DNA from: Tropicimonas sediminicola
Lineage (GTDB): Bacteria; Pseudomonadota; Alphaproteobacteria; Rhodobacterales; Rhodobacteraceae
Assembly (NCBI RefSeq): GCF_900188335.1
Contig: NZ_FZOY01000004.1
Coordinates: forward strand, 62,001 to 126,000
Direction: 5' to 3'
DNA length: 64,000 bases
Shown: positions 36,371 to 45,608 of the stretch, piece after piece
Layout of the letters: each line of letters begins with the position of its first letter
Position numbering within the stretch: position 1 is the first letter of the stretch
Translations under genes and position numbers: made by a program
The notes under the pieces: generated by a model
Told to the model about the DNA's origin: nothing
Database searches by the model: none
Seen by the model: only the letters and a program-made list of their open reading frames with translations

Positions 36371-37171
36371 ATGTCCGAACAGCAGGAATCTGTCGTTGCA
36401 CTCTACGATCCGGGTGAGATCGGACGGGAGGAACACAACCGCGCCGACAGATTTGTCATCGGTGTCGGCAACATCGTGGCCTGGCTGTTCCCGATCCTCG
36501 TGGTGGCGATCTGCGCGCAGGTGGTGCTCCGCTCCGCCGGGCACAACCAGGCGTGGCTCGACGATCTGCAGTGGTGGCTCTACGGGATCGCCGTCCTGAC
36601 GGGCGTCGCCTATGCGGTGACCACGAACAGCCATGTCCGGGTGGACATCCTGTTCGACAACTACTCCCCCGAACGGAAGGCCCGGATCGACATCTTCGGA
36701 CTCGTCTGGCTGTTCCTGCCCTTCGTGATCCTGTGCTGGGACATGACCCTGCACTACGCGATATCTTCGGTTTCGGCCTGGGAGCGCTCCGACAGCCCGA
36801 ACGGGTTGCACAACCTGTGGATCCTCAAGATCCTGATGAACCTGTGCTTCATCCTGATGGGTGTCGCGGCCTGGGCGGCCTACGTGCGGCTTCTGAGGCG
36901 GTTGACCCGTCCGGCGCGCTGGAGACGGCTGCTCTACGCCTTCCCGTCGACGATGTACCTGGTCAACCTGGCGGTCTACTACGCGCTCTGGTGGGGGACG
37001 CGTCTGAGCCTGCCGGTCGAGGTCGATGATCGGGAGGTCACAAAGCAGCCGATCTTCGGCACCTGGGACGTGGGCAGCCAGGAAATTCCCTTCACGATCC
37101 TGATCTCGCTGGCGCTCACACTTCTGCTGATCGGCGTATTCTGGCTGCGCGATCGCGCCTCGGGGGAGTGA
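36371..37171 (+). CDS. dctQ: TRAP transporter small permease (DctQ)
   Basis: 266 aa, longer than the usual 160-200. The DctQ core has four hydrophobic helices, with the motif LQWWLYGIAVLTGVAYAV and the charged segment TNSHVRVDILFDNYSPERKA that marks the family. A longer loop and an additional C-terminal helix (IPFTILISLALTLLLIGVFWL) follow. With DctM it forms the sodium-driven transporter. It starts 113 bases after dctP and 3 bases before dctM. Confidence 0.88.
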   Translation: MSEQQESVVALYDPGEIGREEHNRADRFVIGVGNIVAWLFPILVVAICAQVVLRSAGHNQAWLDDLQWWLYGIAVLTGVAYAVTTNSHVRVDILFDNYSPERKARIDIFGLVWLFLPFVILCWDMTLHYAISSVSAWERSDSPNGLHNLWILKILMNLCFILMGVAAWAAYVRLLRRLTRPARWRRLLYAFPSTMYLVNLAVYYALWWGTRLSLPVEVDDREVTKQPIFGTWDVGSQEIPFTILISLALTLLLIGVFWLRDRASGE

Positions 37172-37174
37172 CCG

Positions 37175-38623
37175 ATGGGACTTCTTGAAGCGATCGGCAA
37201 CCTGCTGACCCTCAACGAGCTCGCCGTGCTGGCGATGTTCCTGACCTTCATCTTCCTGCTCTTCCGCGGCGTGCCAGTGGCCTACGCGCTGGTCGGCGTC
37301 AGCCTGATCTTCGCGCTGGTGGCCGAGATCCTGCTCGACCCGCACCGCTCGACGTTCAAGGACATCATCGACTTCGACCGGATCGGCATCGACTACCGCC
37401 GGCTCGCCGCGATCTCGGGCCGGATCTTCGGCTCGACGGTCAAGAACCCGGTGCTGGTGGCCCTGCCGATGTTCATCTTCATGGGGCTGATGCTCGACCA
37501 GTCGGGCGTGGCGCAACGGATGATGCAGTCGATGCAGAAGCTCTTCGGGGGCCTGCGCGGCGGCCTGTCCCTGACCGTTCTGCTGATCGGGATCATCCTC
37601 GCCGCCTCCACCGGCGTGATCGGGGCCTCGGTGACGCTGCTGGGCGTCATGGCGCTGCCGTCGATGATGGCGCAGAACTACTCCCGCCCGATCGCCACAG
37701 GCACCATCGCGAGCGCCGGCACGCTGGGCATCCTGATCCCCCCGTCGATCATGCTGGTCATCATGTCCGACCAGCTGGCGATCTCGCTGGGCGACCTGTT
37801 CATGGGAGCGCTGTTTCCGGGCCTGATCCTCGGCGCGCTCTACATCGTGTTCATCGTCGTCTACGGGCTGATCTCGCCCAGCTCGATGCCGCCGCCGGAG
37901 AAGTCCGAGCATGTCGGCTGGCCGGTGGTGAAGGAGGTCCTGCTCGCCGTCGTGCCGCCGATGTTCCTGATCCTGCTGGTGCTCGGCTCGATCTTTGCCG
38001 GGGTGGCGACGCCAACCGAGGCGTCGGGGCTTGGCGCCCTGGGCGCGACGCTGCTGGCGCTCTTCAACGGCAAGCTCAACTACAAGGTGCTGAAGGAGGT
38101 CAGCCGCTCGACCCTGAACACCTCCGGCTACATCGTCGGCATCTTCCTCGCAGCGAACTTCTTCGCCTTCATCCTGCGACGCTACGGCGGGGACGAGATC
38201 GTTCAGCACATGGTCCTCTCGACCTTCGAGAACCCCTACATGATCGTCGTCTTCATCCTGTTCATCGTGTTCCTCCTGGGCTTCCTGCTGGACTGGATCG
38301 AGATCACCATCATCATCATGCCGCTGATGCTGCCGATCATCAGCGGGCTTGAACTGGCGGTGCCGGGGTATGACGTGGTGCGCGATCCCTCGATCGTCTG
38401 GTTCGCGATCCTGGTCGCGGTGACCTTGCAGACCTCGTTCCTGACACCCCCCGTGGGATTCGCGCTGTTCTACCTCAAGGGCGTCTGCCCGCCGGGGATC
38501 ACCCTGGGGCATATCTACCGAGGGGTCGTGCCCTTCGTGGCACTGCAATTGCTGGGGCTGTTCATCGTCTTCGAGTTCCCGGCGCTGGTGACCTGGCTGC
38601 CCTCGGTGGCCTACGGAAACTGA
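37175..38623 (+). CDS. dctM: TRAP transporter large permease (DctM)
   Basis: 482 aa with about 12-14 hydrophobic segments. DctM features are FLLFRGVPVAYALVGVSLIF, VALPMFIFMGLMLDQSGVAQ, the re-entrant motifs AASTGVIGASVTLLGVMALP and GTLGILIPPSIMLVIMSDQL, and the later TPPVGFALFYLKGVCP. It carries substrate coupled to Na+. Last gene of the dctPQM operon, followed by a hairpin. It faces the ureide catabolism genes in the opposite direction. Confidence 0.94.
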   Translation: MGLLEAIGNLLTLNELAVLAMFLTFIFLLFRGVPVAYALVGVSLIFALVAEILLDPHRSTFKDIIDFDRIGIDYRRLAAISGRIFGSTVKNPVLVALPMFIFMGLMLDQSGVAQRMMQSMQKLFGGLRGGLSLTVLLIGIILAASTGVIGASVTLLGVMALPSMMAQNYSRPIATGTIASAGTLGILIPPSIMLVIMSDQLAISLGDLFMGALFPGLILGALYIVFIVVYGLISPSSMPPPEKSEHVGWPVVKEVLLAVVPPMFLILLVLGSIFAGVATPTEASGLGALGATLLALFNGKLNYKVLKEVSRSTLNTSGYIVGIFLAANFFAFILRRYGGDEIVQHMVLSTFENPYMIVVFILFIVFLLGFLLDWIEITIIIMPLMLPIISGLELAVPGYDVVRDPSIVWFAILVAVTLQTSFLTPPVGFALFYLKGVCPPGITLGHIYRGVVPFVALQLLGLFIVFEFPALVTWLPSVAYGN

Positions 38624-38628
38624 CGGGA

Positions 38629-38646
38629 AGGCCGCTCGCGCGGCCT
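38629..38646. terminator. Hairpin between dctM and allA
   Basis: AGGCCGC and GCGGCCT form a 7-bp stem around a TCGC loop directly after dctM, between convergent genes. Confidence 0.5.
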
Positions 38647-38689
38647 GCCTCCGGCGGGGGTAATTTCGCCAAGAAGAATGGAGGGGGGC

Positions 38690-39181
38690 CTAACGCGGCC
38701 CCCCTTCGACCGTCCAGGGGGCGGGGTAGCGGTATTCCTCGAGGTTTGCGCCCGCGCCTATGCGGTCGACTACGGCGAAGAGGCCGGGCGCGTGCAACGG
38801 GGTGAGAACGCCGTGCCAGGTGCCGCGGTGGTAGTTGATCGCCTGGCCCGGACTGGTGAGGAAGGCCTGCGGCGTGCCGGGGCGGCCGTCCTCGTCGGGG
38901 GCGACGATCACCAGGAACGGATGCCGCGACATCGGGACGAAGGCCTGGCTGCCCTCCGGGTGGCGTTCGACAAGATCGAAGCTGTAGGGCAAGGCGCGGG
39001 GTTCGGCTTTGAACAGGCTGATGCCGGCGCGCCCATCCGCGAAATCGAGTTTCGCGCGGTCGTGGAAGCGCCCGCAGGCCCCCTCGTTGATCAACTTGTC
39101 CGGCGAGCCCGAGGCCTCCAGCAGGTCGCCGAAGGGCGAGAAGGCCGCGGCGGTGATCGGCTTGGCGGTGAGGCGGCTCAT
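38690..39181 (-). CDS. allA: Ureidoglycolate lyase
   Basis: 163 aa. It splits ureidoglycolate into glyoxylate and urea, the last step of allantoin use. The cupin-like AllA family is shown by AAAFSPFGDLLEASG, FVPMSRHPFLVIVAPD, and the metal-site region INYHRGTWHGVLTPL followed by FAVVDRIG. Its ATG overlaps the puuE-uraD stop by 4 bases (ATGA), so the two are co-translated. Confidence 0.93.
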   Translation of the reverse strand: MSRLTAKPITAAAFSPFGDLLEASGSPDKLINEGACGRFHDRAKLDFADGRAGISLFKAEPRALPYSFDLVERHPEGSQAFVPMSRHPFLVIVAPDEDGRPGTPQAFLTSPGQAINYHRGTWHGVLTPLHAPGLFAVVDRIGAGANLEEYRYPAPWTVEGGPR

Positions 39182-40596
39182 GCGAGGTCCATCGCCTTCA
39201 GGCGCAACTCGGCGATCCGCTCGACCTGGGTGCAGGCCTCGGCGAACTCGGTGGCGCGGTCGTTGTCGAGGCGACGGCGGAAGGCGGCGAGGATGCCGGC
39301 CTTGTCGTGGTCACGCACGGCGATGATGAAGGGGAAACCGAACTTCGCCGTGTAGGCGGCGTTGAGCCCGGTGAAGGCGTCGCGCTCGGCGTCGGTCAGG
39401 GCGTCGAGGCCCGCGCTCGCCTGCTCGGCGGTGCTGTCGGCGGTGAGCCGTTTCGCGGCGGCGAGTTTTCCGGCGAGGTCGGGATGGGCCTGCAACACGC
39501 CGAGCCGCTCCTCATCGCTCGCGGAGCGGAAGGCGCGGGCAAGGGCCGAGTGCACCCCGGTGGCGGTGTCGTGCGCCGGGCCAAGTTCCAGGCCATGCGC
39601 CCGCTCGGCGATCCACGGGGAATGCTCGAAGACGCCGCCGAACTGCGCGACGAAGGCGTCCCGCGGCATTTCGCTGGGGCGCGGGGCCTTGCGGGGTGGG
39701 TGCCGTTCAGCCCAGTGGCGGGCGATGTCCACGCGGCGCGCGAACCAGACGCCGGAATGGCCGGCGGCGTAGTCGAGGAACCGCTTGAGCGCCATGAACC
39801 GCCCCGGGCGGCCGATCAGGCGACAGTGCAGACCGATCGAGAGCATCTTGGGCGCGCCGGCCTCCCCTTCGGCCATCAGGCAGTCGAAGCTGTCCTTGAG
39901 GTAGGAATAGAACTGATCTCCGGAGTTGAAGCCCTGCGGCGTGGCGAAGCGCATGTCGTTGGCGTCGAGCGTATAGGGCACAAGCAACTGGTCGCGGCCG
40001 TCGACGCGGATCCAGTAGGGCAGATCGTCGGAATAGATATCGGCGATGTAGTCGAAGCCTCCCTCGCGGGCGGCAAGCTCCACTGTGTTCATGGAACTGC
40101 GCCCGGTGTACCAGCCATACGGGCGTTCGCCGGTGACCTCGGTGTGCAACCGGATCGCCTCGGCCATGTGGGCGGCCTCGTCCTCGGGCGAGTAATCCTT
40201 GTATTCGATCCACTTCAGCCCGTGCGAAGCGATCTCCCAACCGGCTTCCTGCATCGCCTTCACCTGGGCCGGCGAGCGGGCGAGAGCGGTGGCCACGCCG
40301 TAGACGGTGATCGGGATTCCCATTGCGGTGAACAGCCGGTGCAGCCGCCAGAAACCGGCGCGGGCGCCGTATTCGTAGATCGACTCCATGTTCCAGTGAC
40401 GCTGCCCTGGCCAGGGCGCGGCGCCGACGATCTCGGAGAGGAACGCCTCGGAGGCGGCATCGCCATGCAACAGGCAGTTCTCGCCGCCCTCCTCGTAGTT
40501 GAGGACGATCTGCACGGCGATCTTCGCGCCTCCGGGCCAGTCGGCGGCTGGCGGCATGGCGCCGTGTCCGTGCATGTCGCGGGTGTAACGCTCCAT
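39178..40596 (-). CDS. puuE-uraD: Bifunctional allantoinase PuuE / OHCU decarboxylase UraD fusion
   Basis: 472 aa. Residues about 1-305 are a polysaccharide-deacetylase-like allantoinase (PuuE): [36 protein letters not shown], and [20 protein letters not shown]. Residues about 315-472 are the OHCU decarboxylase UraD ([55 protein letters not shown]). Together they turn OHCU into (S)-allantoin and then allantoate. The start MERYTRD at 40596 is chosen from the family. Divergent from uraH (101 bases). Confidence 0.93.
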   Translation of the reverse strand: MERYTRDMHGHGAMPPAADWPGGAKIAVQIVLNYEEGGENCLLHGDAASEAFLSEIVGAAPWPGQRHWNMESIYEYGARAGFWRLHRLFTAMGIPITVYGVATALARSPAQVKAMQEAGWEIASHGLKWIEYKDYSPEDEAAHMAEAIRLHTEVTGERPYGWYTGRSSMNTVELAAREGGFDYIADIYSDDLPYWIRVDGRDQLLVPYTLDANDMRFATPQGFNSGDQFYSYLKDSFDCLMAEGEAGAPKMLSIGLHCRLIGRPGRFMALKRFLDYAAGHSGVWFARRVDIARHWAERHPPRKAPRPSEMPRDAFVAQFGGVFEHSPWIAERAHGLELGPAHDTATGVHSALARAFRSASDEERLGVLQAHPDLAGKLAAAKRLTADSTAEQASAGLDALTDAERDAFTGLNAAYTAKFGFPFIIAVRDHDKAGILAAFRRRLDNDRATEFAEACTQVERIAELRLKAMDLA

Positions 40597-40697
40597 CAAA
40601 GTCCCTCTTCTGCCTGAATTTTCCGCTCCGCCGGATGGCGGCTTGCCTGGGCCGCAGTTTCCCGCCTTCATGGGGGCAACGCAAGCTGGAGACCCCG

Positions 40698-41051
40698 ATG
40701 GCAGGATACCTGACGACGCATGTGCTCGATACCGCGCTTGGCCGACCGGCCGAAGGCATAAGGATCGAGCTGTTTCGGATTTCCGGGGCGGATCGGGAGA
40801 GTATCGCCGAAGCGGTCACCAACAGCGACGGGCGGACCGATGCGCCGATCCTGCCGGAGAACGCCTTCCAGACCGGCAGCTACGAACTGGTCTTTCACGC
40901 CGGGGACTACCTGCGACGCACCGGACAGGCCGGGACCGAGCCGCTGTTTCTCGACGCGGTGCCGATCCGCTTCGGGATGGCCGAAGCCGACCACTACCAC
41001 GTGCCGCTTCTGCTTTCGCCCTACGGCTACGCGACCTATCGGGGAAGCTGA
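40698..41051 (+). CDS. uraH: 5-hydroxyisourate hydrolase (transthyretin-like)
   Basis: 117 aa. It hydrolyses 5-hydroxyisourate to OHCU, the step before UraD. The family N-terminal motif is [17 protein letters not shown] and the C-terminal signature is [18 protein letters not shown], including the YRGS tail. It starts at ATG 40698, divergent from puuE-uraD. With the fusion and AllA it completes the route from hydroxyisourate to glyoxylate and urea, except the allantoate hydrolase step and a urate oxidase, which are not in the window. Confidence 0.95.
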   Translation: MAGYLTTHVLDTALGRPAEGIRIELFRISGADRESIAEAVTNSDGRTDAPILPENAFQTGSYELVFHAGDYLRRTGQAGTEPLFLDAVPIRFGMAEADHYHVPLLLSPYGYATYRGS

Positions 41052-41075
41052 GCGGCTACGGCCCCGGGCGCGGGA

Positions 41076-44000
41076 TCAGTAATCCCGCTCCCAGTAGATG
41101 CCGATCGAGCTGTCGCCCGAAGACTCGGCCGTCCCCTTGATCGTGAAGTTCTTCGTGAGATCGATGTTGATGTCGACCTCGGTGTCGCCATCGCTGTCGG
41201 CGACGAACTCCGTGTAGACATTGTCGCTGATGTACTTGCCCGCGCGCACTTCGGTGTCGCCTTCCGCGGTCGTGGCGAGGTCGAGGTCGTCGAGGCCGAG
41301 ACCCTCGCGCAGGTTGCCGAGAACACCGACACCACCGCGTCCGGAAAGCGTCGCGACCGCGTTGGCAAGCTGCACCGCCTGCAGGGGCGACAGGTCGTCG
41401 AGGCCCTTGTTGAACAGGAAATGCGCGAGCACCTCGTCTTCGGGCAGCGAGGGCACGGAGGTCAGATCGAATTCCGGATCATCGACCGGGCCGGAGATCC
41501 GCGCGACGAACTCGAAATCGTCCTGCGAGGAGGAGGCGGTGATGTCGATATAGGGCTGCAGACCGCCCGCGAGCGAGACCTGCCCGTCATCCACGTCGAG
41601 ACGCTTGCCGAGAATGTCGAGGCGACCGCGGATCACGTCGATCTCGCCAACCGGGTTCGGGTTCGCCGTGGTGCCCGTCACCCGCAGGCCGCCGCCCATC
41701 TCCGTGTCGAGACCGCGCCCGCGGATGAAGACCGGGCCGGGGACGTTCACCTGCACGTTGAGGTTGTAGACCGGGCCACCGCCACCGCCGCTGCCCGACC
41801 CCGAGTCCTTCTCGGTGACGACGAGCCCGGCGCGCTCGCGGGTGAGGAACACGTCGCCCGGCTCGCCGATATGGGTCATGTCCGGGATCGCACCGCCGTA
41901 GCCGAGGCTGCCCTCGGGGATCTGGACCTCGGTGCGCCCGACGTTGATGCGCCCGTCGATCGTCGCGCCGCCGGTCAGCGGACCGGTGACCGAGACCCTG
42001 CCGCCGAGCGATGTGCGATAGAGCAGCGGGTCGGTGAGGACGAATTCGTTGAGAGTCGCCTGAAGGTCGGCGTTCATGGTGTCCAGTTGCAGCGAGCCCT
42101 GCGCGCCGAGGCTGCCGCCGTCCGGACCGTTGGCGCTGGCGTCGAGTTGGAGCGACTGGCCGTTCAGGTTCACCTGCACGTTGATGCCGTCCAGACCGCG
42201 CGGCGTGCCGGGGGTGGTGAGCCGTGCGCCATTGATCGTGACGGTGCCCGAGACAGCGTCCAGCGACGGCGGGCCATTGACGGCCAGATCGAAATTGGCC
42301 GTTCCGAGTATGGCGGCCGGCTGGATCGCGAGGTTCGCGAGGCCGAGCGGGGCGTTGCCGTTGACCGACAGGTCGAGGGTCGAGAAATCGCTGGCGACGG
42401 TGCCGCCGATGGCCGTGGAGGCGCCCTGCGGCCCACTGGTCGTCAGGTCCACGGCGTAGCCGTTGTCCTGCTGGCGCACGCTGCCCGTGGCATCGACGCC
42501 GCCGGTGACACCGGGCGCGAAGGGCGACAACGAGGGCACCGAGAGGGCGAGGTCGAGCGCCGTCGCCGCGTTGCCCACCTGGCCGTTGACCGTGGCCGTG
42601 GTGTTGTAGGGGCCGCCCGCATCGACAGCCACGTTCCAGGCACCGGCCTCGGCCTCGCTCGCGGTGCCGCTGAGCGAGAGCGGTCCGGAGATGCTGCCGG
42701 CGAGCGGCGCGACATTTGGCATCGCGGCTTCGAACGACAGCTCGGAGGCGCCGTTTCCGTAAGTGCCGCCGGCGGAGACGGTGCTGCTGTAGGGGCCGGT
42801 CGCATCGACCGCGAGATCCCAGGCACCGTCTTCTGCCTGCGCGGCCGAGGCATCGGCACGCAGGGCGCCGTTGATGCCCGGCGCAAAGGGCGAGACGTCG
42901 GGCACGGCAATGCTCAGGTCCACGTCCGTGCCGGTGCTTCCCACCGCGCCGGCGATCCCGGCGGTCGCGCCGTTCGGGCCGTCCACGTCGAAATCGACGT
43001 CCCAACGGCCATCGCCGATTTCCTTCGCGGTGCCGCTCGCGTCGAGCGGGCCGGAGAGCTGCGGAACCAGCGGCGAAAGGTCGGGCACGGAGACGTCGAG
43101 CGACAGGTCGCTCTGACCGCCACCGACCACGCCATCCACCGAGGCTTCCGCATCGAGCGGCCCGCCGGCGTCGAAATCGATCTGCCACAGGCCATCGCCT
43201 GCGTCGGTCGCCGTGCCCTCGGCGCGGACCGGGCCGGAGAGGCTCGGCACCAGCGGCGCGATGTCGGGCAGGCCGGCGCTCAGGGAGATCTTGCCGGGCT
43301 GGTCGGGTTCGATGTTGCCGCCCAGATCGAGCTCGGCCTCGTAAGGGCCGGTGCCGCCGAACTGGAACAGCCAGCCGCCGGTGTCGGTCTCGGCTGCGTT
43401 ACCGGAGAGGTTCACCGCACCTTCATGGCCCGGGACGAGCGGGGCGATATCGGGCAGCGACAGGTCGAGCGAGACGTCGGTCTCGCCCGGGGCGTAGAGC
43501 CCTTCGACCGCGGCGGCGAGGTCATAGGGACCGCCGACATCGAGATCGAGGTCCCAGGCACCCGCGGCTCCGGTCTCTGCCGCCTGGCCCTTCACGCTGA
43601 CGGGGCCGGTATGGCCGGGCACTAGCGGCGCGATATCGGGCAGCGACAGGTCGAGCGTCACGTCGCTCTCGCCGGACTTCACGCGGCCATCGACGGTGCC
43701 GGTCAGATCCCAGGGTCCGTCGAGGTCGAGGCCGACCTGCCAGTCGCCGGCGGCCTCCTCGCGCGCGTCGCCCGAAAGCGTCAGCGCGCCTTCCTGGCCG
43801 GGCATCACCAGCCCGATGTCGCTCAGCGCGGCGGTGAAACCGATGTCGGACGTGCCGCCTCCGACCGCCCCCTCGGCATCCGCGGTGATCGCGCGGCTGC
43901 GCAGCTCGAACTTGTCGAGCGTGGTGCCGCCGGTGTCGCGGCGCACTGCGGTGGAGAGCGTGACCGGTTCGGTCAGCAGCCGGTCGGCCGTCTCCTGGCC

Positions 44001-45608
44001 GATCGACAGACCGTCGCCTTCGAGGTCGAGCGCGATATCGAACTGGCCGCCAAGCACGTCGGCCGTGCCGGTTAGGTCCGCGGTGACCTGGCCTGTGAGC
44101 GTCTGGCCCGAGATCGTGGAGAAGCGGGACAGGTCGTCCGCCCGAAGGCTGGCCTCGCCGTCGACCTGCATGCTCCGGCCTTCGGTCTGCAGATCTCCGG
44201 CCACGGTCAGGCCATAATCCGCACCGTTGACCTCCAGGCTGGAGATGTTCAGCGGCGCGCCGTCTTCCCAGGACAGAACGGCCGAGCCGTTCAGGGCGTC
44301 GCCCACTGCCTCGGCCAGGGCGGCGTCGGCGAGCAGCAGGTCCGCGAGGTCGAATTGCAGGTTCGCGGTCACGGAGCGGGGCTCGGTGGTGATCGTCCCC
44401 TCGCCGTTCAGATCGAGACTGCCCAGCGTCGCGGTTTCCGTCTCGAGCCCTGCCAGGTCGGCTTCGAGCGTCCAGCGGTCGCTGGTGGCGGAATCGAACG
44501 ACGCGTCAAGAGTCACCCCATCGACGAAGATCCCCGGGCCGGAAACCGGAAGGCGCAGGGCGCTGCCGTCCCGGTTCGCCATCGTGCCGTCGAGGGTGAA
44601 CGCCTCGGGCAGGCCGTCGGCGCCGATCCGGGCGCTGCCCTCCAGCGACAGGCTCTGTGCAGCGAGCGTGAGTTCGGACAGGTCGATCGCGCCCTCGGCG
44701 CTGCGGTTGCCACGGGTCGCGAGGCGGATGTCCTCGCCGAAGAAGTCGTGGAACTCGGCCGGCAGGAGCGGGGTGATGTCGCCCCCGATATCGGCCGCGA
44801 AATCGGTGCCGCCAGCCTCGGTGCCAGTCAGGGTCACGGTACCGGCGATCCTGTCCTGGTCATCGGTGCGCAGTGCAATGTCGGCGCCGAAGTCGCTCAG
44901 CGGCCCGGCCCCCTGGACCGACAGGTCGAGCGACGGCGCGCCGGGCAGGTTGATCAGGTTGCCGACGAGCCCGCCGGATTCTTCCTTCAGTGCGAGGTCG
45001 AGCGACAGCTCGCGGCTCTCGTTGGCAAAGGCGCCCTGAAGCGAGATCGTGTCGGACGGCCCGTCCAGCCGCGCGGTGCGAATGTCGACGCTGCCGTCAC
45101 CGCCAGCCAGCTGGACCGAACCATCGAGCGACAGAACCGCGGCCTGGCCGAGCAGAGCCTCGCCCAGTTCGGCGCGTTCGATCGCCAGCTTGTCCACGCG
45201 GATCGCGACCGGAAGTTCCGGCAGCGCGAAGCCCGAGGCCTCCGCGCTCGGCGCCTCGGGCACGGCGGTGTCCGGGCCCGGAATCGGCTTGCGCACCACG
45301 ATCAGCTCTTCCGCCGACAGCTCCGAGACCGAAAGGTTGCCCCGCAGCAGCGCGGCGCGGCTCCAGTCCAGAACGGCCCCGCGCAGGATCAGCCAGACGC
45401 CGTCGTCATCGGCGATGGTCAGCTCGCCAAGGCGGGCCTGACCGGCCAGAAGCCCCTCGAACCCGCTGATGGAGACCTCGCGGCCGGCGCTGGACAGCTT
45501 GTCCTGCAAGAAACGCTGGATGAAGCCCCCGTCGTCATCCTGCGCCCCGGCCGGGGCGGCGACGAGCAGGATCAGGGCGGTCGGGGCGGCGTAGCGAACC
45601 AATGTCAT
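41076..45608 (-). CDS. tamB: Translocation and assembly module subunit TamB (DUF490)
   Basis: 1510 aa. It is a large inner-membrane-anchored, beta-helical periplasmic protein working with TamA in outer-membrane lipid or protein transport. The N-terminal signal anchor (VRYAAPTALILLVAAPAGAQ) is followed by a very long repetitive beta region. The C-terminal DUF490 domain includes GAIPDMTHIGEPGDVFLTRE, IRGRGLDTEMGGGLRVTG, RLDILGKRLDVDDGQVSLAG and the ending GIYWERDY. Its start overlaps the tamA stop by one base (TGATG). The central part contains eight unusually regular repeats (separate entry). Confidence 0.93.
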   Translation of the reverse strand: MTLVRYAAPTALILLVAAPAGAQDDDGGFIQRFLQDKLSSAGREVSISGFEGLLAGQARLGELTIADDDGVWLILRGAVLDWSRAALLRGNLSVSELSAEELIVVRKPIPGPDTAVPEAPSAEASGFALPELPVAIRVDKLAIERAELGEALLGQAAVLSLDGSVQLAGGDGSVDIRTARLDGPSDTISLQGAFANESRELSLDLALKEESGGLVGNLINLPGAPSLDLSVQGAGPLSDFGADIALRTDDQDRIAGTVTLTGTEAGGTDFAADIGGDITPLLPAEFHDFFGEDIRLATRGNRSAEGAIDLSELTLAAQSLSLEGSARIGADGLPEAFTLDGTMANRDGSALRLPVSGPGIFVDGVTLDASFDSATSDRWTLEADLAGLETETATLGSLDLNGEGTITTEPRSVTANLQFDLADLLLADAALAEAVGDALNGSAVLSWEDGAPLNISSLEVNGADYGLTVAGDLQTEGRSMQVDGEASLRADDLSRFSTISGQTLTGQVTADLTGTADVLGGQFDIALDLEGDGLSIGQETADRLLTEPVTLSTAVRRDTGGTTLDKFELRSRAITADAEGAVGGGTSDIGFTAALSDIGLVMPGQEGALTLSGDAREEAAGDWQVGLDLDGPWDLTGTVDGRVKSGESDVTLDLSLPDIAPLVPGHTGPVSVKGQAAETGAAGAWDLDLDVGGPYDLAAAVEGLYAPGETDVSLDLSLPDIAPLVPGHEGAVNLSGNAAETDTGGWLFQFGGTGPYEAELDLGGNIEPDQPGKISLSAGLPDIAPLVPSLSGPVRAEGTATDAGDGLWQIDFDAGGPLDAEASVDGVVGGGQSDLSLDVSVPDLSPLVPQLSGPLDASGTAKEIGDGRWDVDFDVDGPNGATAGIAGAVGSTGTDVDLSIAVPDVSPFAPGINGALRADASAAQAEDGAWDLAVDATGPYSSTVSAGGTYGNGASELSFEAAMPNVAPLAGSISGPLSLSGTASEAEAGAWNVAVDAGGPYNTTATVNGQVGNAATALDLALSVPSLSPFAPGVTGGVDATGSVRQQDNGYAVDLTTSGPQGASTAIGGTVASDFSTLDLSVNGNAPLGLANLAIQPAAILGTANFDLAVNGPPSLDAVSGTVTINGARLTTPGTPRGLDGINVQVNLNGQSLQLDASANGPDGGSLGAQGSLQLDTMNADLQATLNEFVLTDPLLYRTSLGGRVSVTGPLTGGATIDGRINVGRTEVQIPEGSLGYGGAIPDMTHIGEPGDVFLTRERAGLVVTEKDSGSGSGGGGGPVYNLNVQVNVPGPVFIRGRGLDTEMGGGLRVTGTTANPNPVGEIDVIRGRLDILGKRLDVDDGQVSLAGGLQPYIDITASSSQDDFEFVARISGPVDDPEFDLTSVPSLPEDEVLAHFLFNKGLDDLSPLQAVQLANAVATLSGRGGVGVLGNLREGLGLDDLDLATTAEGDTEVRAGKYISDNVYTEFVADSDGDTEVDINIDLTKNFTIKGTAESSGDSSIGIYWERDY
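42350..43820 (-). repeat. Eight tandem ~61-aa repeats inside TamB
   Basis: The protein repeats a unit of about 61 residues, each opening with a motif like LPDIAPLVPGHxGPV and continuing with G-x-A-x-E...W-x-x-D-x-D...GPY...G...SDLSLDLS. Eight consecutive copies can be aligned by eye, beginning DIGLVMPGQEG, then three DIAPLVP copies, DLSPLVPQ, DVSPFAPG, NVAPLAGS and SLSPFAPG. The units have diverged in sequence, so they are old rather than recent copies. Confidence 0.8.

Noticed and set aside
36236-38548. 770-aa minus-strand frame opposite dctQ and dctM
   Set aside because: Same reason: complement of membrane-protein codons gives a Gln/His/Asp-rich pseudo-protein.
42350-43820. CRISPR-like array
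   Set aside because: The periodicity is at protein level, about 183 bases per unit, diverged in DNA and inside the tamB frame.
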